64,000 nucleotides of DNA, taken from CAZRVH01 sp964603635. Its GTDB lineage: Bacteria; Patescibacteriota; Gracilibacteria; Peribacterales; Peribacteraceae. Positions within the stretch are counted from its first letter, which is position 1; each line of letters begins with the position of its first letter. Under the pieces are notes generated by a model, which saw nothing but the letters and a program-made list of their open reading frames with translations, was not told the origin of the DNA and made no database searches. Shown here piece after piece: positions 24,834-32,905 of the stretch. Made by a program: the position numbers and the translations under genes. The stretch covers positions 10,961 to 74,960 of the forward strand of contig CAZRVH010000004.1 of the NCBI GenBank assembly GCA_964603635.1, given 5' to 3'.

Positions 24834-25424
24834 TCATCTCCTTCCGAGTGAAGAAACAGCGTTCAACGACGCTTTTTGCTTCAATTCGCCCAAGGAGGAA
24901 ATCTTTCCTACCTCGATCATTTTCAAGAGGATCTGGGCGGTATGGAGCACGTCCGGCAGGGCGCGGTGGCGGCCTTGGGGCAGTTGCATCTGGAATTTTT
25001 CGCTGAGGAAGTCCAGGCTGTGGCGGAAAGCGGTGGGGAACAGGCTCTGGCTGAGCTTCATGCTGCAGAGCGGCTCGGGGATTTCGATGTACCCCCAGCA
25101 GAATTCCTTCTCGCATTCCAAAAATCCTTTGTCGAATGCCGCGTTATGGGCGATCAGTGTCGATCCGGCCGCGAATTCCAAGAATTGCGGCAATACCGCC
25201 ATCATCGTGGGGGCATTCGCGACGTCTTCGTTGCTGATGCCGTGGATCTGTTTGGTTTCGAAGGGGATGTCGCGCTCCGGGTTCACGAGGCTTTCGAACG
25301 TGCGGTCGGTAATGATGCCGTTCTCGATGCGCACGCCCGCGATTTCCACGACGCGGTGGCCGCGCTTGGGATCCAATCCGGTCGTTTCCAAATCGAAGAC
25401 GGTGATGGGAGGCAGGGCGGGCAT
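24834..25424 (-). CDS. DEDDh 3'-5' exonuclease, DNA polymerase III epsilon family
   Basis: The 196-residue enzyme is a proofreading-type exonuclease. Exo I is VFDLETTGLD (metal Asp and Glu), Exo II is STLIAHNAAFDKGFL and Exo III is GRHRALPDVLHTAQIL with the DEDDh histidine. It lacks the C-terminal polymerase-binding tail of E. coli DnaQ, so it may be a stand-alone exonuclease. CACAAT nine bases before the ATG could be a -10 element. Confidence 0.92.
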   Translation of the reverse strand: MPALPPITVFDLETTGLDPKRGHRVVEIAGVRIENGIITDRTFESLVNPERDIPFETKQIHGISNEDVANAPTMMAVLPQFLEFAAGSTLIAHNAAFDKGFLECEKEFCWGYIEIPEPLCSMKLSQSLFPTAFRHSLDFLSEKFQMQLPQGRHRALPDVLHTAQILLKMIEVGKISSLGELKQKASLNAVSSLGRR

Positions 25425-25487
25425 GGGGTCCGCATTGTGTCAGAGCTTGGAAGAGGAGAAAAGTTTTTCGGGATGAATGATGAGCGT

Positions 25488-25566
25488 CTGATCACCAATC
25501 ACCAGATTCCAATCATCAATGAAGGAATTTCTTTGTTTGATTATTGTTTGATTATTGGTGATTGAT
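25488..25566. repeat. Inverted repeat of the ATCACCAATCA family
   Basis: ATCACCAATCACC at about 25491-25503 pairs with GGTGATTGATTATT-like sequence near 25557-25569, with ATCATC / TGATTATTG repeats inside. It lies in the divergent gap between the exonuclease and nth. Confidence 0.6.
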
Positions 25567-25603
25567 TATTCTTTACAATCGCATACTGCTATCGTTTCTT
25601 CCT

Positions 25604-26311
25604 ATGCCTCCTCGCTCTGACGGTATTCCCATGGGCCGCGTGATGAAGGAACTGGACAAGCATTATGAGCCTCCCAAGACGTTCTTGCATTACCGCACGC
25701 CCCTGGACCTGATGGTTGCGGTGATCCTCAGTGCGCAATGCACCGACGCGCGGGTGAACATCGTGACGGAAACCATCCTCTATCCCAAGTACAGGAAGGA
25801 GAGTGATTATCTGGATGTATCGCGCGACGAACTGGAGAAAGACATCCACAGCTGCGGCACGTTTCGCATGAAGGCGAAACACATTCAGGAATCCTGCGCG
25901 ATGCTATTGGAAAAGTTTGGCGGAGAGATGCCGCGTACCATCGCGGGGCTTACGCAGTTGCCCGGGGTGGGACGCAAAACGGCGTCGGTCATCCTTGCCG
26001 CGGCGTTCGGCATCAACGAGGGAATCGCGGTGGATACGCACGTGCAGAGATTGGCCCAGCGCCTGGGACTGAGCGTCTATGCGGATCCCAAGAAAATCGA
26101 ATTGGATCTCATGGCCGCCGCGCCGCGCAAGAAGTGGAGGGAGGTGACGACGCTGCTCATTTCCCATGGCCGCGCGGTGTGCACGGCCCGCGGCAGGCAA
26201 TGCGGCGCGTGCGTTTTCAAGCACGAGTGTCCATCGTCGCTCGTCCGCGGTTTGCCAGACCGTGCGAAACCGAAAAAAAGCGGCATGCGCCAGCCGAAGA
26301 GGCCGCGTTGA
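25604..26311 (+). CDS. nth: Endonuclease III (base-excision DNA glycosylase/AP lyase)
   Basis: Nth removes oxidised pyrimidines and cleaves abasic sites. The 235-residue product has LDLMVAVILSAQCTDARVN, the helix-hairpin-helix LPGVGRKTASVIL with catalytic Lys, the catalytic Asp in VDTHVQRLAQRLG, and the 4Fe-4S cluster C-x6-C-x2-C-x5-C (CTARGRQCGACVFKHEC). A short basic tail follows. The start at 25604 matches the family; TATCGT ends eight bases before it. Confidence 0.96.
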   Translation: MPPRSDGIPMGRVMKELDKHYEPPKTFLHYRTPLDLMVAVILSAQCTDARVNIVTETILYPKYRKESDYLDVSRDELEKDIHSCGTFRMKAKHIQESCAMLLEKFGGEMPRTIAGLTQLPGVGRKTASVILAAAFGINEGIAVDTHVQRLAQRLGLSVYADPKKIELDLMAAAPRKKWREVTTLLISHGRAVCTARGRQCGACVFKHECPSSLVRGLPDRAKPKKSGMRQPKRPR

Positions 26312-26469
26312 TCCTGGGAATTTCCATGCGAGGGGGCCGAGAGAGTCAAAATCCATCCGTCGTCGCGCGGCTATGCCGGATTAAAAATCTCGGGCATTAA
26401 AGGGTTGCTTTCGCTTGTTTTGGCATGTTATGCTTGACGCCCATTATTCATTTTCTTCCCATTTTTATC

Positions 26470-26694
26470 ATGAACAAGAAGCTTCTGTTCCTTGCTTCCG
26501 CAGCGTCCGTGGTCGCCCTCGCCGCTTGCAATGCTTCCGTTACCGAAACGACGGATCTCGACGACGAGAGCTACAGCTCCATGTCCGACGACATGATGAT
26601 CGACGACGATTCCATGATGATGGATGACAGCTCGTCCTCCGTCGAAGCCATGGAAGCCTCTTCTTCCGAGGATTCCAGCGTTTCCTCCCTTTGA
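26470..26694 (+). CDS. Small acidic Met/Ser/Asp-rich lipoprotein
   Basis: The 74-residue product has a lipoprotein signal (ASAASVVALAAC, acylated Cys20) and an exported tail made almost only of Asp, Met, Ser and Glu (SDDMMIDDDSMMMDDSSSS). No family is recognised. A metal-binding role is conceivable but only inferred from composition. A strong terminator follows at once. The 158 bases before it hold only its own promoter-like TTGCTT and TATGCT elements (26403-26432). Confidence 0.7.
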   Translation: MNKKLLFLASAASVVALAACNASVTETTDLDDESYSSMSDDMMIDDDSMMMDDSSSSVEAMEASSSEDSSVSSL

Positions 26695-26703
26695 TTTTTC
26701 CTG

Positions 26704-26736
26704 GAAAAGGGCCTCGTTCGCGGGGCTCTTTTTTTG
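26704..26736 (+). terminator. Rho-independent terminator
   Basis: GGGCCTCG and CGGGGCTC pair around a TTCG loop and are followed by seven T residues. It ends the small lipoprotein transcript. Confidence 0.85.
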
Positions 26737-26737
26737 T

Positions 26738-26767
26738 TTGATATCCGCCTGTCAGGCAGGGTATCAT
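26738..26767 (+). promoter_or_regulatory. Promoter of mscL with a palindromic spacer
   Basis: TTGATA (26738-26743), an 18-base spacer and TATCAT (26762-26767), then six bases to the ATG. The spacer contains the perfect palindrome GCCTGTCAGGC, a possible operator or a dispersed-repeat core. Confidence 0.6.
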
Positions 26768-26773
26768 CGGGCC

Positions 26774-27226
26774 ATGAAGAAGCTTCTTTCGGAATTCAGG
26801 CAATTCGCATCCCGCGGCAATGTCATAGACTTGGCCGTTGGAGTCATCATCGGAGGCGCGTTCGGGAAGATCGTCTCGTCGCTCGTGAACGACGTCATCA
26901 TGCCGCCGTTCGGCGTCATCATGGGAAAGGTCGATTTCCGCGATTTGTACGTGAACCTGTCGGGCGGGGAATACCCCACCCTGGAGGCGGCCAAGGCAGC
27001 GGGAGCCGCGACGCTCAACTACGGCGCGTTCATCAACACCATCATCGAGTTCCTCATCGTCGCCTTCGCGCTCTTCATGTTGATCAACCAGATCAACAGG
27101 TTGCAGAAGCTGGGAAAGAAAGAAGAAGAGAAGAAGGATCCCACGGAAAAAGACTGTCCGTTCTGCTGCACGCACATCAGCATCAAGGCGACGCGATGCC
27201 CGCATTGCACGAGCGAGTTGAAGTAA
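26774..27226 (+). CDS. mscL: Large-conductance mechanosensitive channel MscL
   Basis: MscL is a pentameric channel that opens under membrane tension and releases solutes during osmotic downshock. The 150-residue protein has the N-terminal helix KKLLSEFRQFASRGNVIDLAVGV, the pore segment IIGGAFGKIVSSLVNDVIMPP, the periplasmic loop and TM2 (NTIIEFLIVAFALFMLINQ). Beyond the channel there is a zinc-ribbon-like tail (CPFC then CPHC about 15 residues later), seen in some MscL proteins. The start at 26774 is six bases after the -10 element, so a leaderless message is likely. Confidence 0.95.
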   Translation: MKKLLSEFRQFASRGNVIDLAVGVIIGGAFGKIVSSLVNDVIMPPFGVIMGKVDFRDLYVNLSGGEYPTLEAAKAAGAATLNYGAFINTIIEFLIVAFALFMLINQINRLQKLGKKEEEKKDPTEKDCPFCCTHISIKATRCPHCTSELK

Positions 27227-27343
27227 GAATGGTTCGTCCTTTGACGGAGCCTTGGATGGCAATGGGATGATGTCCTTATAAGTGCGCACTGTTTGTGCTC
27301 AAGGCGCTGGCCTGCATCGGGTCTTTTCCTGTATGTTCCCGGC

Positions 27344-28639
27344 ATGGAAATTATCGTTATCGACGACGTTCCGCCGGAGGCAAACGCGATGCTCCAGGCA
27401 TTGTACTCACGCAGTCCGAAGAGCGTGCGCGAGCATGTGGAACAGGTGCGTACGGCGGGTGCGGAAAAATTCATGGCGAACTTCTACGTGGGCTACGGCC
27501 ACAAGTCGATCGGCGACTGCGGTACCACCTCCATTTTCATCGAGAACGTGAGCATGCTGGTGGCGAAGGCGGTGCAGGATTGGCCGCTCTACAACGGCCA
27601 GGAGGCTTCCACGCGCTATCTGGACATGTCCAGGCAGGAAGTGAAGAACCCTCTGGGTTCCGACGAAGGGAAGGCGATCCAGGACGCATGGATGGCGTTC
27701 TACACGCATGCATTGGAAACGTTGGTGCCCGTCTTGAAGGAACGTTTCCCTATGGCGGAGAGCGATACAGGAAAAGAAAAGCAGTACGAGAAGGCCATCA
27801 AGGCCCGCGCATTCGACATCGCCCGCGGCTTCCTGCCCGCCGGTGCCACGACCTACGTCGCGTGGCACACGAACCTGCGCCAGGCGCATGACCACATCAA
27901 GGAAATGCGCCACCATCCGCTTGCGGAAGTGCGTGATACCGCCGCGGAAATCCTGAAGGCGTTGCAGGCCAAGTATTCTTCCAGCTTCCTGCACAAGTCC
28001 TACGAGGTCGAAGAGGAATACGTGGGGAAGTCGATGGCGGAGTTCGCGTTTTTCGACGACGCGTCGATCGAAGGTTTCTCGTACCGATCGCGCTTGGATC
28101 TGGACGGATTGAAGAGGCATCAGTCCTTGCTCGAACGGCGTCCGCCCAAGGCCGAACTGCACAACCGCTTCCGCCAGTACGGTGACATCCTCTTTGCCTT
28201 TCCTCTGGACTTCGGGTCGTACCGGGATCTCCAGCGCCAGCGAAGCGCCGTGCAGGAAATGCCGTTGCTCGCCATGAAACATGGGTTCCATCCGTGGTAC
28301 TTGGAACAGATGCCCGACGGTTTGAAAGCCGAGGCGACGGCGGTTTTGGAGTCCCAGAAGAAGAGAATCGACGCGCTGGACGCATCCGATGTCGAGAAGC
28401 AGTATTACGTCGCCATGGGCTACAGGGTGGCCGTGCGCATGGCGTGCCCGCTGCCCGCCGCGGTGTACATCGCCGAGCTTCGTTCCGCCGACACCGTGCA
28501 TCCCACGTTGCGCGTGGAAGCACAGAGAATGGGTGATGCCATCCTCCAAGCCGTCCCAGGCATTGCAATGCATCACGACACGTCTCCGGGGGCTTGGAAT
28601 ATCAAGAGAGGGGCACAGGATATCACTCGTCGAGATTGA
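27344..28639 (+). CDS. Two-domain ThyX-like protein (FAD-dependent thymidylate synthase fold)
   Basis: The 431-residue protein contains two ThyX-like halves. The first (about 1-215) has YGHKSIGDCGTTSIFIENVS and ASTRYLDMS, corresponding to the HxS and RYxxM parts, but the flavin motif RHRxxS reads as QDWPLYN. It ends with the helix pattern FDIARGFLPAGATTYVAWHTNLRQA. The second half (about 225-430) has YRDLQRQRSAVQEMP, closer to RHRxxS, and RVAVRMACPLPAAVYIAELRS. If active it would make dTMP from dUMP with NADPH and methylene-tetrahydrofolate; the motif decay makes that uncertain. TATGTT ends six bases before the ATG. Confidence 0.8.
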   Translation: MEIIVIDDVPPEANAMLQALYSRSPKSVREHVEQVRTAGAEKFMANFYVGYGHKSIGDCGTTSIFIENVSMLVAKAVQDWPLYNGQEASTRYLDMSRQEVKNPLGSDEGKAIQDAWMAFYTHALETLVPVLKERFPMAESDTGKEKQYEKAIKARAFDIARGFLPAGATTYVAWHTNLRQAHDHIKEMRHHPLAEVRDTAAEILKALQAKYSSSFLHKSYEVEEEYVGKSMAEFAFFDDASIEGFSYRSRLDLDGLKRHQSLLERRPPKAELHNRFRQYGDILFAFPLDFGSYRDLQRQRSAVQEMPLLAMKHGFHPWYLEQMPDGLKAEATAVLESQKKRIDALDASDVEKQYYVAMGYRVAVRMACPLPAAVYIAELRSADTVHPTLRVEAQRMGDAILQAVPGIAMHHDTSPGAWNIKRGAQDITRRD

Positions 28640-28699
28640 AGGGCCGGAAAATGAGTTTTTTCTTATTGCATGCGCGATTTTACGCTATACTGACGGTAC

Positions 28700-28828
28700 A
28701 TGGCCCCCTGCCTTAGCTCGCCACAGCGCGACGCGGCACAGACCGCCAGGGCCGGCTATTACCCAACGCTTCATTTTTTACCCCCTTCACCTCCTCCGGG
28801 AGCTCTTTTCCTATGCCCGAGCAGCTGA
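28700..28828 (+). other. Possible upstream ORF in the leader of the 28813 gene
   Basis: TATACT at 28686-28691 is followed eight bases later by an ATG opening a 42-codon frame that overlaps the start of the next gene by 16 bases and ends at TGA 28826-28828. The peptide is Pro/Ser-rich with no family. It may be a short coupled leader peptide or chance. Confidence 0.3.
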
Positions 28829-29541
28829 CACCACCGGCAGAACAGATAAAAGCGGACGTCATCCTGGAACGAAGCATTCAGGCAGAAATAAAAGAAGGAA
28901 AGCAACGTATCGGCGAATTCACGGATGGAGTGGAAGACAGGGTAGACGAGGAGTTGGAAGATCAAAAAACACAGAACATCGACGTTATCGCATCGGAAAC
29001 GCACGCACTCGTGAAGGAGTACGTTTCGACGACGACATCCACGCTCGGGCGCGAGCACAAGGTAGGGGACACGGCTTCCAAAGGCGCGGCGGCATGGAAC
29101 GACAAAGGCAATGGCAACGAGGTGGTCTTCGACTTCGAAGCGGTGGGCGCGGACCAGGAAACGCCCTACTGGGAACGGATCCGTGACCACGAGGAGGCAC
29201 ACCAGCTCGAACAGGCGACCCTCTTCGACATGAAAGAGATCTCTTTCAAAGACGAACAGATCAAGGTGAATCCAAACTTGGTGGAATGGGGCGCCATCAC
29301 GGCCGCCAACCAGCCATCCTCGGACCTCACGCCCGAGTACCAGGCGCACAAAGCCCAGGGCGACGAACTCGCGGAATTCCTGGGGTCGCCGGAGCCCATC
29401 CTGAAAGCGCTGAAGACCGGAAAGATGTCGGAACTCCAGGCGGAGATCGACCGGAAAATGATGGAAGAGCTCTACGGCAAGATGGGACTCTCTACCACCG
29501 ACAATCGCAAGGCGGAGGAGATCCTGGTTACCGCGGCCTGA
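28813..29541 (+). CDS. Hypothetical protein with an HExxH motif
   Basis: The 242-residue soluble acidic protein is unfamiliar. Residues 1-65 are helical and charged. A central segment (VVFDFEAVGADQETPYWERIRDHEEAHQ split at about 103-132) carries HEEAH, which fits the zinc-metallopeptidase HExxH pattern, preceded by a strand as in zincins. No signal peptide is seen. Protease function is inference from one motif. A strong bidirectional terminator follows. Confidence 0.7.
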   Translation: MPEQLTPPAEQIKADVILERSIQAEIKEGKQRIGEFTDGVEDRVDEELEDQKTQNIDVIASETHALVKEYVSTTTSTLGREHKVGDTASKGAAAWNDKGNGNEVVFDFEAVGADQETPYWERIRDHEEAHQLEQATLFDMKEISFKDEQIKVNPNLVEWGAITAANQPSSDLTPEYQAHKAQGDELAEFLGSPEPILKALKTGKMSELQAEIDRKMMEELYGKMGLSTTDNRKAEEILVTAA

Positions 29542-29545
29542 TACG

Positions 29546-29573
29546 AAAAACCCCGGCTTGGCCGGGGTTTTTG
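29546..29573. terminator. Bidirectional rho-independent terminator
   Basis: AAAAACCCCGGC and its complement GCCGGGGTTTTT enclose a TTG-containing loop between the convergent 28813 gene and secD. A-run and T-run make it functional on both strands. Confidence 0.92.
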
Positions 29574-29593
29574 TAGTGCATGATAAAAGTACA

Positions 29594-32023
29594 TTATCCA
29601 ACCGCCACCTGGCTGTCTCCCGCCTTGGGGAAGAGGGCCGGCTTGTCGGCCAGTTTCGTGTTCGCGATCTTACGCGCGATCCACTTGCTGACGATCATGC
29701 CGGAGAACATCGAGATTAACACGCCCAGTCCCAGCGTGATCGCGAAGCCGCGGACGATGGACGTTCCGATGAGGAACAGGAGGGCGCAGGTGATAATGGT
29801 GGAAATGTTCGAATCGCGGATGCTGGGCCAGGCTTTCTCGAAGCCGATTTCCACCGCGGTCTTCAGGCTCTTGCCGCGCTTCATTTCCTCCTTCACGCGT
29901 TCGAAGACGAGCACGTTCGTATCCACGGCCATACCGATGGACAGGATGAGTCCCGCGGCGCCCGCGAGCGTGAGAACGATGTACTGGCTGGAGAAGAAGA
30001 ACAGCGGATACTTCAGGAGAACCAGGAAGATGAGCGAGTAGACGACCAGGGCGATGCTGGCGATGACGCCGAGCAGGCGGTACACGAGGATCATGTAGAG
30101 CATGACGATGATCGCGCCCACCAAGGCGGCCAATACCGACGTGCGCAGCGCCTCGGCGCCGAGCGTCGCTTCCACCGTCCTCTGTCCGCTAAGGTGGATG
30201 GGGGCGGGGATCGCTCCCGTGTTCAGGTCCTGCGCGAGTTTCTGGGCTTCCGTGATGTTGCTGCTACCCGTGATGACGGCGGTGCCACCCGCGATCTCGC
30301 CTTGCACCGTGGGCGCGGAGACGAGTTCGCCTCCCACGAAGATGGCGATCTGCTTGCCGACGTTGTTCTTCGTCAGCTGCTGGAAGATACGTCCTCCCTC
30401 GGCGTCGAAGACGATCTGGACGACCGGGAGGTTCGTCGTCGGGTCCAGCGTCACGTTGGCCGTGCGGAAGTGCTTGCCGTCCAATTCCGTATCCTTCCAG
30501 CCCGTGGGCTTGAGGGAGAAGAAGAGGGAGCGCAGCGTGACGGCGTCCTGCTGTTGCGTCACCTTGCCTTCCTGCATGCGGTCGATCATGTCGTTGGCGC
30601 GGCCGAGGGCATCGGAGCCGACGATGTTCAGCGAGTCGAAACTGGCTTTGTCCGGCGTCGTTTCCGCGGCCTTGTTCACCTTGATGATGTGGTATCCGAA
30701 GTTCGTTTCCACCGGCTGGCTCACGAAGCCCGTCGGATTGGAGAAGGCGACGTTCTCGAACGCGGGGACGATGTCTCCGCGGCTGATCAGCCCCAGCTTG
30801 CCCTGGTTTTTGGCCGAGGGACCGTCGGATTGCGCCGAGGCAAGCGTCTCGAAGTTTGCCCCTCCGTCCAATTGCTTCTTCAGGTCCTGCGCGCGGGCCA
30901 GCGCTTCCGCCTTCGTGCGCGTCACTGCCGCAGCAGCATCGTCCGCACCCTTGTACGAGACCAGGATGTGGCTGACGTCCACTTGCTCCTTGCCTGCGAT
31001 AACTTGGCGGAGGAACACGAGTCGGGCGCTTCCGTCGTCCATCGACGTTGCCTTCAGATCGCCCTGTTCCATGCCGCGGATCGTCGACACGATGCGCGTC
31101 GGCTGGCTTGCGTCCATTGCCACTTCGTTCTCATAGCGATATGTCGCGCCGCTTTCCGTCTTCGCAAGGATTTCAAACGCCTTGGACGCCTCGTTGATCA
31201 CGCGTCCCGTTCCCGTCTTCGCCTTCAGGACCTGCACGAGGAAGACCCCTGGGATGTCCTGGTTTACCACTTGTCCCTGGGCGTTTTGCTGGGGGACGCT
31301 GATGCTTCCTTCGCGACGGTAGACCGTCGGTCCTGCCGGCGAATCCCAGAGGTTTTCCAGTCCCTTCGGGAGTTGGTCGCGGAAGTACATATTGGATTCC
31401 TCATAGGCCAGGCCCAGATCGTCGCCCAAGTCCTGTCCCACCGTCGCCAGGGTCGCGCCCGCCGTGATCCGGCGCTGCACGTCATCGGCCTTCGCGCGCA
31501 CTCCGGCTTCGTATCCGGCCGGTGCCTCGGCGAATTCTTCCTTGAATTCAAGCTGGATCGTCTTTCCCACGGTTTCGATGCACTTTTGGACGTCCACCAC
31601 CCCCGGACAATCGATGAGCAGGTGCTTCTCGTCGCCCACGAAGGACGGCGTGATGACCGCTTCGCTCACGCCCAGGCTGTTGATGCGGCGTTCCAACACG
31701 GTACGGATGGCTTCCACCAGGTTTTGCTGCTGCGATACGACGGCCGCGCGCTGGTTTTGGAGGTCGGTCAGCGATGCTCCGGATCCCCCGTTTGCTTCCG
31801 CCGCCGCGATTTGCGCGTTGAGTTCGGCAAGCTGCGTCTTGATTTCGTCTTCGGAGATGCGGAAATCAAGCTGCGTGCCTCCGGCAAGATCCAGTCCGAA
31901 GTGGAAATCCGGCTTTAGGAACGACGGCGCCCATGTTTTCCACTGTGACGGAAGGGCGACGAGAAGGATGAACAGACCCGCGATTGCGGTGACTGCGGGC
32001 CGGTAGGATGTGCGGGATGCCAT
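29594..32023 (-). CDS. secD: SecD protein-export subunit with an inserted parvulin (PpiC) domain
   Basis: SecD uses the proton gradient to help the Sec channel export proteins. The 809-residue product has the first helix, FHFGLDLAGGTQLDFRI, and the P1 head elements (RRINSLGVSEAVI, LLIDCPGV). The C-terminal membrane part is LGAEALRTSVLAALVGAIIV, GMAVDTNVLVFERVKEE and WPSIRDSNISTIITCALL. Between them, about residues 345-450, lies a complete parvulin rotamase: VDVSHILVSYKG, GGANFETLASAQSDGPSA, GKLGLISRGDIVPAFENVAF and VETNFGYHIIKV. The domain would sit outside the membrane on the head of SecD. E. coli SecD has 615 residues. No secF is adjacent; the gene follows the SecD-like lipoprotein by 25 bases. 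Confidence 0.93.
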   Translation of the reverse strand: MASRTSYRPAVTAIAGLFILLVALPSQWKTWAPSFLKPDFHFGLDLAGGTQLDFRISEDEIKTQLAELNAQIAAAEANGGSGASLTDLQNQRAAVVSQQQNLVEAIRTVLERRINSLGVSEAVITPSFVGDEKHLLIDCPGVVDVQKCIETVGKTIQLEFKEEFAEAPAGYEAGVRAKADDVQRRITAGATLATVGQDLGDDLGLAYEESNMYFRDQLPKGLENLWDSPAGPTVYRREGSISVPQQNAQGQVVNQDIPGVFLVQVLKAKTGTGRVINEASKAFEILAKTESGATYRYENEVAMDASQPTRIVSTIRGMEQGDLKATSMDDGSARLVFLRQVIAGKEQVDVSHILVSYKGADDAAAAVTRTKAEALARAQDLKKQLDGGANFETLASAQSDGPSAKNQGKLGLISRGDIVPAFENVAFSNPTGFVSQPVETNFGYHIIKVNKAAETTPDKASFDSLNIVGSDALGRANDMIDRMQEGKVTQQQDAVTLRSLFFSLKPTGWKDTELDGKHFRTANVTLDPTTNLPVVQIVFDAEGGRIFQQLTKNNVGKQIAIFVGGELVSAPTVQGEIAGGTAVITGSSNITEAQKLAQDLNTGAIPAPIHLSGQRTVEATLGAEALRTSVLAALVGAIIVMLYMILVYRLLGVIASIALVVYSLIFLVLLKYPLFFFSSQYIVLTLAGAAGLILSIGMAVDTNVLVFERVKEEMKRGKSLKTAVEIGFEKAWPSIRDSNISTIITCALLFLIGTSIVRGFAITLGLGVLISMFSGMIVSKWIARKIANTKLADKPALFPKAGDSQVAVG

Positions 32024-32048
32024 GGGAAAACGAGGGAGAGGAGTAGGG

Positions 32049-32720
32049 TTAGGGTTTCGGAGTATACACGACGTGCAGGCCGACGTTTACGTCATCTTGG
32101 AACGCCTCCGCAACGAGGATATTGGGGATATTCTGGATTTGAAGGTCATCCGTGAGCGCATCCGATTGGACCGCGAGCTTGCTCACCAGGCGGTCGCGCA
32201 CGAAGATGCCGATGTTTTTGTTTACTTCCGTTTTGAACAGGGCATTCATTTTTTGCCGTCCCGCATCATTCATCAGGATACGTGCCCTCACGGCCCCTTT
32301 CTCGTCTTTCCCCACTTCGATGCCGAAAAAATCGTCGGCCGTGATATCGGTTTTCACAAACCCCCCGTGTCCTTCCACCGTGATATCGGCCGCCACGCCT
32401 TCCCCGGCCTGCCTCATCACCGACATGGTGAAGGGGGAGGTGAGTTGGCGCGTCAGTTCATCGCCGCCTTCCTTGTCCGGCACGGTGATCGTCAACGACG
32501 GGGTGTCGCCCGTGCCGAATTCTTTTCCGGGATTGACCACCCCCATGTTGTCGAGCCTGCGTTCCACGACGCGCATGGCGGCATTCGTCAGGTTTTCGAT
32601 TTGCGCGGGGTCCGTCACGTCGAAGGTCAGCTCGTACGTGACCGTGTGGGAACCGGCGGCGCAGGCCGTGAGAAAAAACACGGCGAATGCGGATAATGCG
32701 GAAAAACGGGAGGTTTGCAT
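32049..32720 (-). CDS. Lipoprotein resembling the SecD periplasmic head
   Basis: The 223-residue protein has a lipoprotein signal (SAFAVFFLTAC, acylated Cys20). Its mature part resembles SecD P1: AAMRVVERRLDNMGVVNPG, SLTITVPDKEGGDEL, MNDAGRQKMNALFK and NKNIGIFVRDRLVSKLAVQ, the last aligning with NVGKQIAIFVGGELVSAPTVQ of the neighbouring SecD. It has no membrane domain. It precedes secD in the same operon, so it may bind the translocon or be a paralogue working in export. A promoter lies at 32759-32731. Confidence 0.82.
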   Translation of the reverse strand: MQTSRFSALSAFAVFFLTACAAGSHTVTYELTFDVTDPAQIENLTNAAMRVVERRLDNMGVVNPGKEFGTGDTPSLTITVPDKEGGDELTRQLTSPFTMSVMRQAGEGVAADITVEGHGGFVKTDITADDFFGIEVGKDEKGAVRARILMNDAGRQKMNALFKTEVNKNIGIFVRDRLVSKLAVQSDALTDDLQIQNIPNILVAEAFQDDVNVGLHVVYTPKP

Positions 32721-32730
32721 AAGTAGGGGC

Positions 32731-32759
32731 AGTGTAGGATAGAGAAAGGGGAGGAGCAA
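32731..32759 (-). promoter_or_regulatory. Promoter of the SecD-like lipoprotein / secD operon
   Basis: TTGCTC at 32759-32754, 17-base spacer, TACACT at 32736-32731, ten bases to the ATG at 32720. The rest of 32760-32905 contains repeated AAGCTTC-type palindromic words but no gene. Confidence 0.55.
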
Positions 32760-32905
32760 TGAAAGAGGGGGTTCTATAAAGCTTGGGAAGCCGTGCAAGC
32801 TTCGAAAGTGCCAAAAGAAATGGGCATTCTTCATGGAATTGCTCTTTTGAACACGAGAGCGGAAGACCTTTCGAAGCTTCCGAAGCTTTTCAAGCCAGCT
32901 TCCTT

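Noticed and set aside
30194..31918. Long plus-strand frame inside secD
   Set aside because: It is antisense to a gene with clear SecD and parvulin motifs, and its composition is that of a shadow.
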